A stretch of DNA of 64,000 nucleotides from Oreocharis arfaki. Its lineage: Eukaryota; Chordata; Aves; Passeriformes; Paramythiidae. Every line of letters begins with the position of its first letter. The stretch's first letter is position 1. The translations under genes and the position numbers were made by a program. Positions 22,901-34,900 of this stretch are shown piece after piece. Below the pieces are notes generated by a model. The model was not told the origin of the DNA and did no database searches. It saw only the letters and a list, made by a program, of their open reading frames with translations. The stretch is taken from the NCBI GenBank assembly GCA_013398015.1, contig VZRR01004502.1, positions 1 through 64,000 of the forward strand, read 5' to 3'.

Positions 22901-25900
22901 GTGTCCCCAGATCTTGTGTCATCCAGGTGGCTACTAACACAGTCCTGTCGGCTCTGACCTGTCTGGGGCGCACGGCTCAGGCAGGACGTGTGACAGAGAG
23001 CGGCTGTCACCATCGTGATGTTTCTGAACCAACTCAGAGCAAGGGGCTTTGAGCACACAGCCTGATGCGCAGTGATGGATGCAGAGTGGGCATGGCCGTC
23101 CAGCCACAGGCTGTCCCTGCTCTGTGCTGAGCAGATGAGGCCAGGGCCCTGGCTGCCCACCCTGTTCTGCTGCTGCCAGTGCCCCTCAGCTGGCTCCCAC
23201 GAGCCCTCGCCACTCATGATGCTCTCAGGGACACAGCAGAGCAGAGGCAGGAGGGTGGGGGTTGGTCCTCACCCAATTCCCCTGAGCAGTACCCACATAG
23301 CTGGGTCTGCAGCACACGCAGTGCCCAGTGACTGCTGCCACCATGGAAGGCACCTAAAGTTTGGCTGGCAGACACAGTAGATTCACAGAAAACTCTTGTG
23401 CATGCCAAGCACAGCTGGACAATGCTTTCTTGACCTCCCAGAAAGACAAGTGGCTGTACGCAAAATCCCCAGACCTAGAAGGTGACGGCCTCCTGTGTCT
23501 CCCTGCTCACAACTGTCTACCCTGGCCCTTTTTTGAACCTGGGTCAGGTTCAGGGCTCCTTTTGCTGTCCCTCCCTACAGGCACGTGTGAGACTAAAGCT
23601 TCTGCCCACTGGCCAGTCCTGATTGTGCCAGAGCCCTCCAGAGGCCCTGCCTGCTCTGTGCACCGGAATATCTGCATTGGCAAGGACATGCCCATCCTGC
23701 CACATCTCAGATTTACCAGACTGTCCTGGCTGCTGCATGGATTTGATTCATGCCTGCTCATCTCCCACCCTATAACTCTCCTGGGTCCCCCTACCCACCC
23801 CCTTTTCCCCAGCAGTACCATGTGCCCCCACATCCAGAGGCCACCAGGCCCCTGCCTCATCAGTGTTCCAGCCTGCACCCCTACCTGCACAGGTAGCTCC
23901 TGACCACTGCCCACGTGGAGGAAAGCAGGAGCATTGTCATTCTCATCCAGCACAGTGACATAGATGGTTCCAGTGGCACTGCGGGGCGGTGCTCCCCCAT
24001 CCTGCACAATCACCAGGAGCTGGAAGCTGGACTGCTGCTCGCGATCTAAGCTGTGCTTGGTGCTGACCTCTCCTGTAAGGGAGAATCCCAGAAGGGTTTG
24101 GGTTGGAAGGCACCTTCGGGCCCATCTTGTTCCACCCTGCTGCCATGGGCAGGGACACCTTCCACTAGACCAGGTTGCCCCAAGCCCTATCCAACACGGC
24201 CTTGAATACTTCCAGGGATGGGGCAGGCACAAGTGAGGGACACAGATAAGAGGGGACATAGCTCAGCCCACAAGCTGCCTTAGAGCAGAGCCTGTGCTCA
24301 GCTGTGTTATTCAGGTGTGCTGCTGGAGCCCAGCAATGCAGGGGCAGTAAGGTGAATATTCTGCTGCTGCATTGGCCTGGCTGCCATCACTGCTGCCCCG
24401 CCCTGGGCTGTCTCACCAGCTGGGCCCACCTAGGAAGCCAGGAGTCTCTCACCTGTCTGTGTGTGGATAAGAAAGTTGGGATCGTGCTGGAGCAGGCGGT
24501 AGGTGAGCCGGCTGTTCTGCCCTGCGTCCCGGTCGCTTGCCATCACCCTTCCCACACTGCTGCCAGGAGCCTGATTCTCAGGCACGGTGAAGAAGTACCG
24601 CTCCTCGCTCAGCCGAGGGCTGTTGTCATTCTCATCAGTGACGCTGATCCGCACGGTGCTGGTGCCAGTTTTCCGTGTGTCCGCCGCAGCCCCGGTGCCT
24701 CCCACCGAGGCCAGCACCGTCAGCACATACAAGTCTCGCGTCTCCCGGTCCAGGGCACTCTTGACGTACAGCCAGCCGCTCTCGGGCACGATGCCGAAGC
24801 TGGCAGCATCCCCATCTGCACGCAGGTGGTAGGTCAGGGCCGTGGATTCCACATCGTGGGCCAGGGCCCTCACCTGAAGGAAGCGGGTGGAGACAGGAAC
24901 ACCCTCCTGCACCTCCACACGGTAGGTGAGAGTGTCAAAGATGGGTCCGTTGTCATCCTCGGCTTGCACGTGCACCAGCAGCGTGAAGGTGGAGCTGAGC
25001 TGGGGAATGCCACTGTCCCGGGCCATGATGGCCAGGCTGTAGGCTGAGCTGGCCTCATACTGCAGGGCCCCAAGGAGCCGCACTGCCCCTGAGGCACGCT
25101 CCACAACAAAGGTGCCCTCACCCCCTGACACCAGCTCAAAGGTCACCTGTCCGTTGGCACCGCTGTCACGGTCCTCGGCCTGCACGGTGTAGACTGTAGT
25201 CCCAGGTTCTGTGGCCTCTGGCAGCAAGATGGAGTCGGAGGGAGTTGGGAATGCTGGCACGTTGTCATTCACGTCTGATATGGAGATCTTCACACGTGTG
25301 TTGCTGTAGGCGGGGGGTGAACCGCTCCGGGCCTGGACATCCAGGATGAGAACAGACTGGGACTCGTGATCCAGAGGCAGGCTAGTGCGGAGCTGCCCCG
25401 AGGCCGAGTCGATGGAGAAGTAGCCATGAGGATCCCCCGCGGAGATGGAATAGAAGATGTCATCAGCATGACCTGTGGACAAGAAGTTGCCATCCAGCTC
25501 ACTCCCTCAGGCCCGTGGTCAGGAAGCTGCGGTCCAAGGCATCCAGCAGCACTGTGCCCACGTGCACAGAGGCACAGGTGTGCATAGGCACAGGTGCTGA
25601 GCCAAGTGACAACCGCAGGGTGCACATTCAGAGGTGAGTGAGTGGAGCTCTCAGAGCAGGGCCACTCCCTGAGGAAGTGTGGTGGGAGCTGGACCTCAAG
25701 GATGGTATGAGGACAGGGAAAGTGGCAACATGCAAAAGGGACAAGCCCATACCTGGTGGGTTCTGGGCCTGGACAGCCCCCACAATGGCACCCTGTGGCA
25801 TGTCCTCGGGCACGGTGAAGAAGTACTGAGCTTGCTCAAAGACAGGGGGTGAGACTGTGCCCTCCACGATGCTGATGTTTACCCGGGCACTTGGCTGTGC

Positions 25901-28900
25901 CTGCAGGCCTCCCCCATCCTGAGCAGAGATCACCAGCTGCACCAGGGTGTTGGCTTTGCCACTCAGAGACCATGACAGAGAGATGATACCTGAGGAAGAG
26001 AGTCATCAATGCGGCATTGTGCTGCACTCCTGTCACCTGGCACCAGGGGACAGGCCAAACCATAAGCTGGAAAAGACAGACCAGAAGGGGCAGGAAACAA
26101 TGTGCATCACAGTGGGAGCCCACCATGGAGCTCTCCCAGGAAAGCCTCCCCAAATCCTCCCCACTTAATCTTACACCCAGCTCTGAGCTAAGCAGTGGCA
26201 CAAGCTGTGGGACATGAGCCAGAAGGCAGGTCTTGGGAGAGGGAAAGGAGGGGAGACGGTGTCCAATCCGGGGCACAGGGTGAGTGTCATAACACAGCAA
26301 GTGGGCCCTGGGCTGGCGGGGAGGCTCTGGGAGGGGATGCAGAAGTGAAGGACCATAATCGATAGGCCCTACAAAGGAGGTGGCCCTGCATTAGGAGGGT
26401 TGGTAGGGCTTGTCTCATTCCAGTCACCTGCTGGGAACTTGAGAACCAGTGTGCAGGTCCCCCAATGCACCTTTCTGTCCTGCTGAGAGCCCCTGGCACT
26501 GCACACCTATGCATCCACTTCCCTAGCAGAAACTGCTCTGGCTTCAAGCAGATGCAGCCAATGAGAACAGTGGGATGGAGAGTGACAGAGTTATAGAGGA
26601 GAGTTAACTGAGCTGGGGAAGAGGGGACTGGCAGGGACAAGAAACAAAGCAGGATACAGCCTGATGGGGCAAAGCATCAGCACACAAGAGGAAGGGCACA
26701 GTGAGTTTGGGATGGGGAATGGAGAGAGGAAGGAAGACAGGACAAATGAAGAACAGAACACGGAGCAGAAACAAAAAGTCAGGGACTGAGTCTGGGAAGG
26801 GGTTACCAGAGGCTAAGGAACTTTAGTGGGGAAAGATGTGGCAGGGAGAGGAACAGACGTACGCTGGAGACAGACTGCACTGCTGAGGTGGCCAAGCAGT
26901 GACACTCAGGCTGGTTTTGACACCTCTCACATCACAGTGCTCCAACTGCTGCCTGCTCTGGCTGCCTGCCAGTTCTCACCTGTGTCCTTGTTGAGGGAGA
27001 AGAGCGGGGGCGAGTTTCCCAGGACGATGCGGTACGTCACTCTCCCATTCAGCCCCTCGTCCTTGTCATGGGCAGTGACACGCAGCACCGCTGTCCCTGG
27101 CATGCTCTGTGTGCTGATACTGGCAGCATACTCCAGCGGGTAAAACACTGGCCGGTTGTCATTTGTGTCCTCCAGGAACACCTTCACATACACCATGGAG
27201 TTGAGGCCGCCCTGAGGAGGAACCAGATCAGAGACAGTGCAAGGACAGCAGCATCCCCTGCACAGCGCTGAGTCAGCCACACTGCATACGTGGCCTTGCT
27301 AGCACTCACCCCATCCACAGCAGTGATGGTGAAGTCGTAGGCAGACGTGCCCTCGTCGCGGTCCAGGGGCTGCACCGTGCACAGCTGCCCTGAGTGCTTG
27401 TCAATGCTGAACTGTGTGGGGACAACGCTGCCGATGCCAGAGCCAATGGAGTAGGAAAGGGAGCCAAATGCGCCACTGTCTGCGTCTGTGGCTGTCACCT
27501 GTGTGAAGGAAGGCACTACCTGAACAGAGCAGACCACCAGCCAGACCCAGCCCAGCACCACCACCCCATCCCAGTGCCACCCTCTGCACCATGGCCACAG
27601 CCGCCACGCCATCCTCAGAGCTGGCCAGAACGACGCAGTGTGACAGCAACTGTGGCTCTTCTCCCAGACAAGCCACAGCTTCTTTTGCAGAACATGCAGC
27701 ACTGCAGTAGCAGCAGCCCCTGCACCTCTGTTCCTTCTTTTCTGCACAGACACTCAGAATGGGATAGGAAGAAAGTCAACCCCCTGTCACCCTGGCCCTG
27801 GCTCTGTCCTGCTCTCAGAGCTCTGTATCTAGCACCCTCACACACTGGGCATGAGGATGGAGGGTGGCACTGCCCTGTGACGGTCCAGTCTCACGTTGCC
27901 TGTAGCACAAGAACTGCACCCACCATGACAGACATAGCAGGAGGCTGAATGCTGCTCCCTGCTTGCCCTCCCCAGCTCCTCCTTGGGCGCCTACAGAGCT
28001 CAGGTCAGCAGAAACCAATTCCTGACTCCACATCCCTGCCCACAGTTCCTCCACCAGCTGGGAGCTCCATGGAGAACAAAGCTGGGGGACAGAGCTGGGG
28101 GAAGGCAGCTGGGCCAGGCCCGGGTGAAGTGGAGTTCAGGCCTCGTCAGCCACAGCTCCTCCCCGCAGCAGCCATGGGGCCTCGGCTCCCGCACGAGGAG
28201 TGCAGGAACGCCACGCGCGCGCCAAGTAGAGGGCCCGGCTGGGGGCTGCAAGCCCGGTCATCGGGGATGGAGGAACAAGGATAAGGGGACACAGAACAGC
28301 TGGGCCTGGAGGGAACAGTCAACTGGGTAGGGGTGGGACCACCCCATCCCCACCAGGAAGGGGAGGCAGCACCTGTGACACCCCCACCAGCCCTGCTGCC
28401 TGTGGTCTGAGGGGCTGCCTGCAGAGAGAAACTGAGACTACACCTCCAGTGAGCACTAAGCTCCTGTGCAGAGGATCTGCTCCCCAACCCTGCAGCAGCT
28501 GCCAGAAGAAGCGCCATGGAACAGGATCCCCCCCTCCCCATTCCAGCTGCAGAGCACTTGGAAACACAGGTGCTGTGACAGAACTGGGTCAGGAGGCACT
28601 TTGGGAAACTGGACCCATCTACCAGCCAGAGCTCACCACCCCCCTCCCTACTGCCCCAGCCCATCTTCCTGGGGAACTGCTCAGCAAAGTACAAATCTGA
28701 CCTCACTGACATCACCCGAGCTCATTCACAGGTTACCAGTGCACTGGCTTCATGCTGGCTGTCGTTACTGGGGTACAGCCCTGTACCTGACCTTAATGTG
28801 CCTCTGCCGTGCCCGGGATACAGCCCTGTACCCACACCCCACCATGCCTCTGCCATTCCTTGGGTCAGCTGCCAGCCTTCTCCACCACTGTAGATGGAAA

Positions 28901-31900
28901 TGCATATGAAACTGATCAGCTGCCGCGGTGACTGGAATAGGTACTATATGGTAAAGCAAGACTTTTCTTCCCTTCAAAATGAACTACTTCTCACTCTGTT
29001 ACCCAAAATGCACGTCGCTGCTTTAATCACTGTACAGCACACTCTCCTGCAGAGTACAATAGTAGCTTCAGGCTCCTTAGGCCAGGGGCTCTGATGCTTC
29101 CAGAAGAGCCTCGCTTCCCCACTGTGACCATCTTCTGATGGGTGCCACCCTTAGGAATACCCACAGTTGGAATATCCAGCTTCCTGCCACAAGGCCTGTG
29201 TCAGGTTTTAGGAACAGGGGAGCAATAGACGAGCTCTCACTAATGTGTAGTGCAGCAGCATCTCCCTGGCGGCTTCCTGGTACCCAGAGCCAGCTTCCAG
29301 CAAGTTAACTGGTGGAGCCAGGAGTCTGGTATCAGAACCAGCCCTGGCTGCGCAGCCATGACAAGGTATCCCGTGTATCTAGTGCTTCACCTCCCCATCC
29401 TGTGGTGGGACCACCTGCGGACCACTGGTCCACCACAAAACTCTGCTCATGTGAGCCTACACAGGGTCTCAGAGAGGTCACATCACTGGTGCAACCACAA
29501 CCAGAGCCCTGCACCTGATCCTTGTCTCCCCTGGATGGCTGATGCTAAACTGCTGCCTAGAGAAAAGCCACAGGAACAGCAAACACCTGCTGGACCAGGT
29601 AACAGTGTTGGCTGAGTTTGGGGCCACTGGACACTTTGCTCTGTGCTCTGCCACTGTGTGCAGAGGGAGGGGGGCTGTGGCTGGTGCACCCCCAGTCCCA
29701 GCTCCCTGCCTGCAGACTGCTGATATCCCATGTGTGAATCCCATGGGATGGGGCTGGCTGACTGCCTGTGGGCAACCCATGCTCAGCAGGGCCTGACGTG
29801 AGTCCCAGGGACAGCAGGATCCCCGCTGCAGCCGGGTCATGCCTCCTAGGGACTCCTGAGAGATATCACAGGGGTCCACCAGCCACCAGGTATGGCAACC
29901 ACCTCATTTCAGCTGGCATACGCTGCTGCAGACTCAGAGCACACGCAATCTGGGACAGGGACACATTTTTAGCTGTGAGGGCAATTAGCCACCAAAAGGG
30001 CTCATTAAGGCCTGTGGTGAGTTCACCACTTGTGGAAATTTTTAAACCAAGCATGGACATTTTTCCAGGAACTTTGCTAGAAGCTAATGCAGGGCAGCCC
30101 CAGGCTCTGTATTTAGCATCCGCCCCAAATCTTGGATCCACAGCTGGTTTTACTGCAGCTCACTCATGAGACTCTTGATGTTTGCCTGACAAATAGAGGG
30201 AAACGGGGTCAAGCTGCCTCTGGAACTGCCCAGGAAGCTCTCCACTGGGGCTGTGCCAGTCCTGCTGCTCGAATATGTGGGAGCAGGAGCCAGGGCTCTG
30301 AGCCTGAACGGCGGCCCCACGGCCCTCTCACCTCTGACTTCTGAACGGAGCCCGCACAGCCACTAAAGGCTTTAAGCACAAGGACATCAATGCTCTGCCA
30401 GGAGATTCCTGACCTGAAGCTGCCAAGGAGGTAGCAGTACCTGAGGAAGCCAGGATCACAGACCCCTGGTCTCACAAAGATTTCCAGTGTCCCTGCCAAG
30501 CAGGGGTTACCTGCTGTTCACTAGAATGGAGTACTAACTGGGGATGTGGCAGCTGGCAGTAGCTGTGACTGCAGCGGCCATGAAGCAGCAGATTCAGGAT
30601 CCTAAAGGGAGTGAGGAAGAAGAGAAACAAGAGTACAGACCCTGGACTGCAAGATAGACTTCAGCTTTTACAGGGAACTGGTTGATGAAAGGGATCTCAT
30701 GGGAGGCAGCACTGAAAGCCAAGGCAGCTCAGGAAAGCTGGCAGGCCTTCAGGACAGCACACTCCAGAATAGTTCATCCCAGTGCTCAGGAAAACACAGA
30801 GACGTCAGCAGATGGCCTGGGCTAAGCAGGGCCCTCAGGGCTAGGCTGCCATGCAAAAGGTGGCGTATGCTAAGAGAATTGGGATTGTTCAGCCGGGAGA
30901 AGAGAAGCTTTGGAGTGACCTAATTGTGGCCTTTTGGTACCCGAGGGTAGCCGACAAGAAAGATGGAGAGAAGCTATTTATAAGGGCCTGGAAAGACAGG
31001 ACAAGGGAGAATGGCTTCTCTCTGACAGAGAGTAGGTTTACATTGGATATTGGGAAGAAGCTCTTCCCTGTGAAGATGGTGAGGCCCTGGCTCTCGGGTT
31101 GCCCAGAGAAGCTGTGGCTGCCCCAACCCTGGAAGTGTTCAAGGCCAGGCTGGACAAGGCTTGGAACAACCTGGTCTAGTGGAAGGTGTCCCTGGTCACG
31201 GCAGGGGGGTGGAACAAGATGATTTCTAAGGTCCCTTCCAACCCAAACCATTCCACAAGTCTTTGAGATGGGCACAGAGGCAAGATACGTAGCAGGAATC
31301 TACAAACATTGTCAGGCATGTCAGGAGCGTGTCAGCAAAGTCAAAGTTCAAGCCTGAGTGTGCCAAGAAGAGCCTCTACCACTGTGCTTGTAGTGAAGGG
31401 CTGAAGAAGGGCCCATTTCTGAGTGTGGTCAGTGATTTATTAGCAGCAGGCCCACGTAAGACTGGAACACTCAATGCCTCCTCTACCTCGGTCTCCACCA
31501 GCCTCCCAGGCCTCCACGCCATTCAGAAGGGTTCAGAGAGCTACCAGAGAGGGGTGAAGATAGAGTCAGTATTTCTTTAGAGAGGTTGATCCATGTGAAT
31601 CCATGGGACTCAACAGGCTGCATCAATGGATGCTGACAGAAATGGACTTGTAGGGCTGCTCTTCACATGTGGTGCAGATCAGGGGAGATCCCTGACAACT
31701 GGAGGAAAGCAAATATCACATCCCATCTTCAACAAAGCCCAAAAGGATCATCTGAGGGTCTATATTCTTGTCAGCCATGCCTTGGGCCCTGAAAAAATAA
31801 TGGAGTGAGTCTTCTTGTAGCATGTATTAGGCCACAATAAAGATCCTGGAAGGGAAGAGACATCATGGATTGACCATCCTGCTTGCTCTCTGTGGTGAAA

Positions 31901-34900
31901 TGATGGGATCTGGAGTCAAAGGGCTGACAGCTGTGGGTGACAATTGCCTTGACTTTAGGAAGGACTTTGACACCTTCTCCCACAATCCTCATATTCAAGG
32001 CAGGATGTTACAGTGTGGAGGGCTGGGCAATCAGGTGGGTGAAAGACAGGTTGGAAGACAGGCTCCAGGGGAGAGGTTCATGAGCAGTGCTCTGCCTGGG
32101 GACCGTGATGAGGGGAAAGGATCTGGATGAAACTGACAGAGGAAATATATCCTTTCTGTCAGATAATGATGCAAATGAAAAGGTATGTGCCCTTGAGACC
32201 AGAGGATATGTTAAGGAACCCAGGGGATGACCCTGATGCTGAGTTTTGATGACTTTGTTGAGAGGTGTAGGAGAGACTGCTACCATGGCAGGGTTTGGGG
32301 AACAGATCTGGGCACCTTCTGCTGAAATCACTCACTGACCAGTGTAATTATGTGGGAATGCAGCTGTTGGCATCCAATTCCTAACTGGATTTGAATCTGG
32401 CAAGGGATGTCAAACTCAACAAGAAGGGCTTCTGTAAGTATATAGGTGACAAAAGGAAGGCTGGGTAAAACGTAGGCCCACAGCTCCACAGAAGGAGATT
32501 AGAGACCTGGTGACACAGGACATGCAAAAGACTGGGGTACTTTAATGCTCTCTTTCCCTTACTCTCCACTAGCAAGACAGGTGTTCAGGAATCTCAAGTC
32601 TCAGAGACCAGGGTGAAAGACATCACTGCCAGGCCCCTCACAATAATCTTTGCTCAATCATAGTGTTTGAGAGGTGCCTGAAGACTGTGGGAAGGTAGAT
32701 CTCTCTCCTCTCTTCCAGAGTAAGCAGGAGGACCCAGGTAACTGCAGAACAACCAGCCTCACCTTGATCCCCGGAAAACTCATGGAGCAGCTAATTCTGG
32801 AAACCATTTTTATGCATGGGAAGGACAAGAAAATCATCAGGAATGGTGAGCACAGCTTCCCCTAAGGACAAATCATGCTTGATCCACTTGATAAATGACT
32901 GGCCTGGTGGATGACAGAAAAGGACTGGATACCGTCAACCTGAAGGGCACTAAGTTTTTTGACACTCTCCCCCGTAAGATCCTCATTCAGCAGAAAAACA
33001 GCTGAGCAGCTCTTGTCCAGAGAGTGGTGATCAGGTGCACAACACCTAATTGGAGGCCAGTAGCTAGCAATGAACCCAGGGGTCAATCCTGCATCTAGTC
33101 CTGTTTGGCATCTTCATTAACGGCCTGGTTGACGGTGCAGTGTGTACCCTCAGCATGTGTGCTGATGACCCCAAACTGGGAGGAGTGGCTGATATGCCAG
33201 AGGGTCATGCTGCATCTAGAGGGACCTTGAGAGGCTGGAGGGATGGATGAGAGGCCTCCTAAAGTTCAACAAGGGAAAGTGTAAAGTTCTGCCCCGGGGA
33301 AGGAAAAATCCCCTGCACCAGTATACGCTGGGGGCCACACCACTGGAGAGCAGCTTAGCCGAAGAGGCCATCCAGGTCCTTGCGGGTGCCAAGCTGAAGG
33401 TGAGATAGCAATGCGCCCTTGCTGCAAGGAAGGACAATGGTGTCCTGGGCAGCATCAGGATGAGTGTGGCCAGCAGGTCAGGGAGATGATCCTGCCCCTC
33501 TCCTCAGCAGTGGTGAGGCCACAGCTGGAGCCCTGGCTCCCCAATACAGGAGAGAGATGGCCATATTGGACAGAGTCCAGTGAAGGGCCACAAAGATGAT
33601 GAAGGGTCTGGAGCATCTCTCCTGTGAGGAAAGACTGAGAGAACTGGGATGGTTCAGCCTGGAGAAGGGATATCATCCATACAGGAGAGGGCAACAAGAG
33701 GATGGATCCAGGCTCTTTCAGTTGTGCCCAGTGTCAGGATCAGAGGGCATAGGCACACACTGGAACACAGGAGAGTCCCTCTGAAGATCAGGAAGCACTT
33801 TTTCTTCATGAGGTTGCCCAGGAAAGTGGGGATGTCCTGGGCAACCAACTCTGGAGGGTGCTGCTTGTGCATGGCGGGGTTGTACTAGATTATCTCAAGA
33901 GGTCTTTTCCAAACTCAGCTATTCTGTGATCTCCAGCCAAAGACTCTCCTGAACACTCCAGTTCCCCATTGAGCTCAAATTGTTCCAAGAGAGCTGATCT
34001 GCTTTCCTGTTCCTGCATGGCAGCCTTGACCACACTGGGCAGCAGCATCTGCTACCTGCCCCTCCTCCCCCACAGGTGTGGTGAGAAGGCTTTGCTGCAG
34101 TGCCCTGCAGCTGGGCAGAAGAGCATGTGGTGAGAGTGCTGTGGCCACCATAGAGCAGAAGAGGACAACAAAGGAGAACAGCAAGATGACTCATAGGCAG
34201 CAAGAAACCAGAGCACTGGACTTTGAAAAGGAAGAGGGGTCCTGGCCAAGTGTGCCTCTCCCCACTGCGTGGAGAGCTGGGAGGGCAGCAACGGGCATCA
34301 AGGCCTTGCTATTTCACACCCTCCTCCCAGTTCCCCAGCAAGACAGGAGGGATAAGTGGAGCCAAGGCACATCAGACTTCTTGCATTCCCCAGAGATGGG
34401 GACGGATGAAGTACAGCCCCACACCAAGGTCCTCAGCTGCGTCGCCTGTGGGAGTCAAAGCTGCCCCTTCCCATAGACCCATATCAAGCATCTCACCAGA
34501 GCCCTTCACACACACCTCTTGCCTCCACAGCCCTCCTGCTGACCTGTGTACCCCCACCCAGCCCACAGTGCCGTAAAGTGACGGAGCACTGCTCAGCAGC
34601 TCGGGCCTCCATTCCTCGGCCATCCTCCCCACTCCAGCCAGCACAGTCGGCAGGCAGGGAACTCATCTGGAGCCAGGCCATGGCTGGGGCTCTGCTGCGC
34701 ACATGTTATGCTGTGGCTTTGGCAAACATCTGGCTCTGGGGCTCCCGCCCCTCTGAGTGACGGCTCTTGGTGGGAGAGGAGGGGAGGCTGGCGCCAGTGT
34801 GGTCAGCGATCCCACGCACGGCTCCCTGCGCCTGAGTGCGTGCCAGGCGTCCTGCCCTCCCAGCCCTGGCAGAGCCACTGACCAGCTAAAAGCGGCCAGG

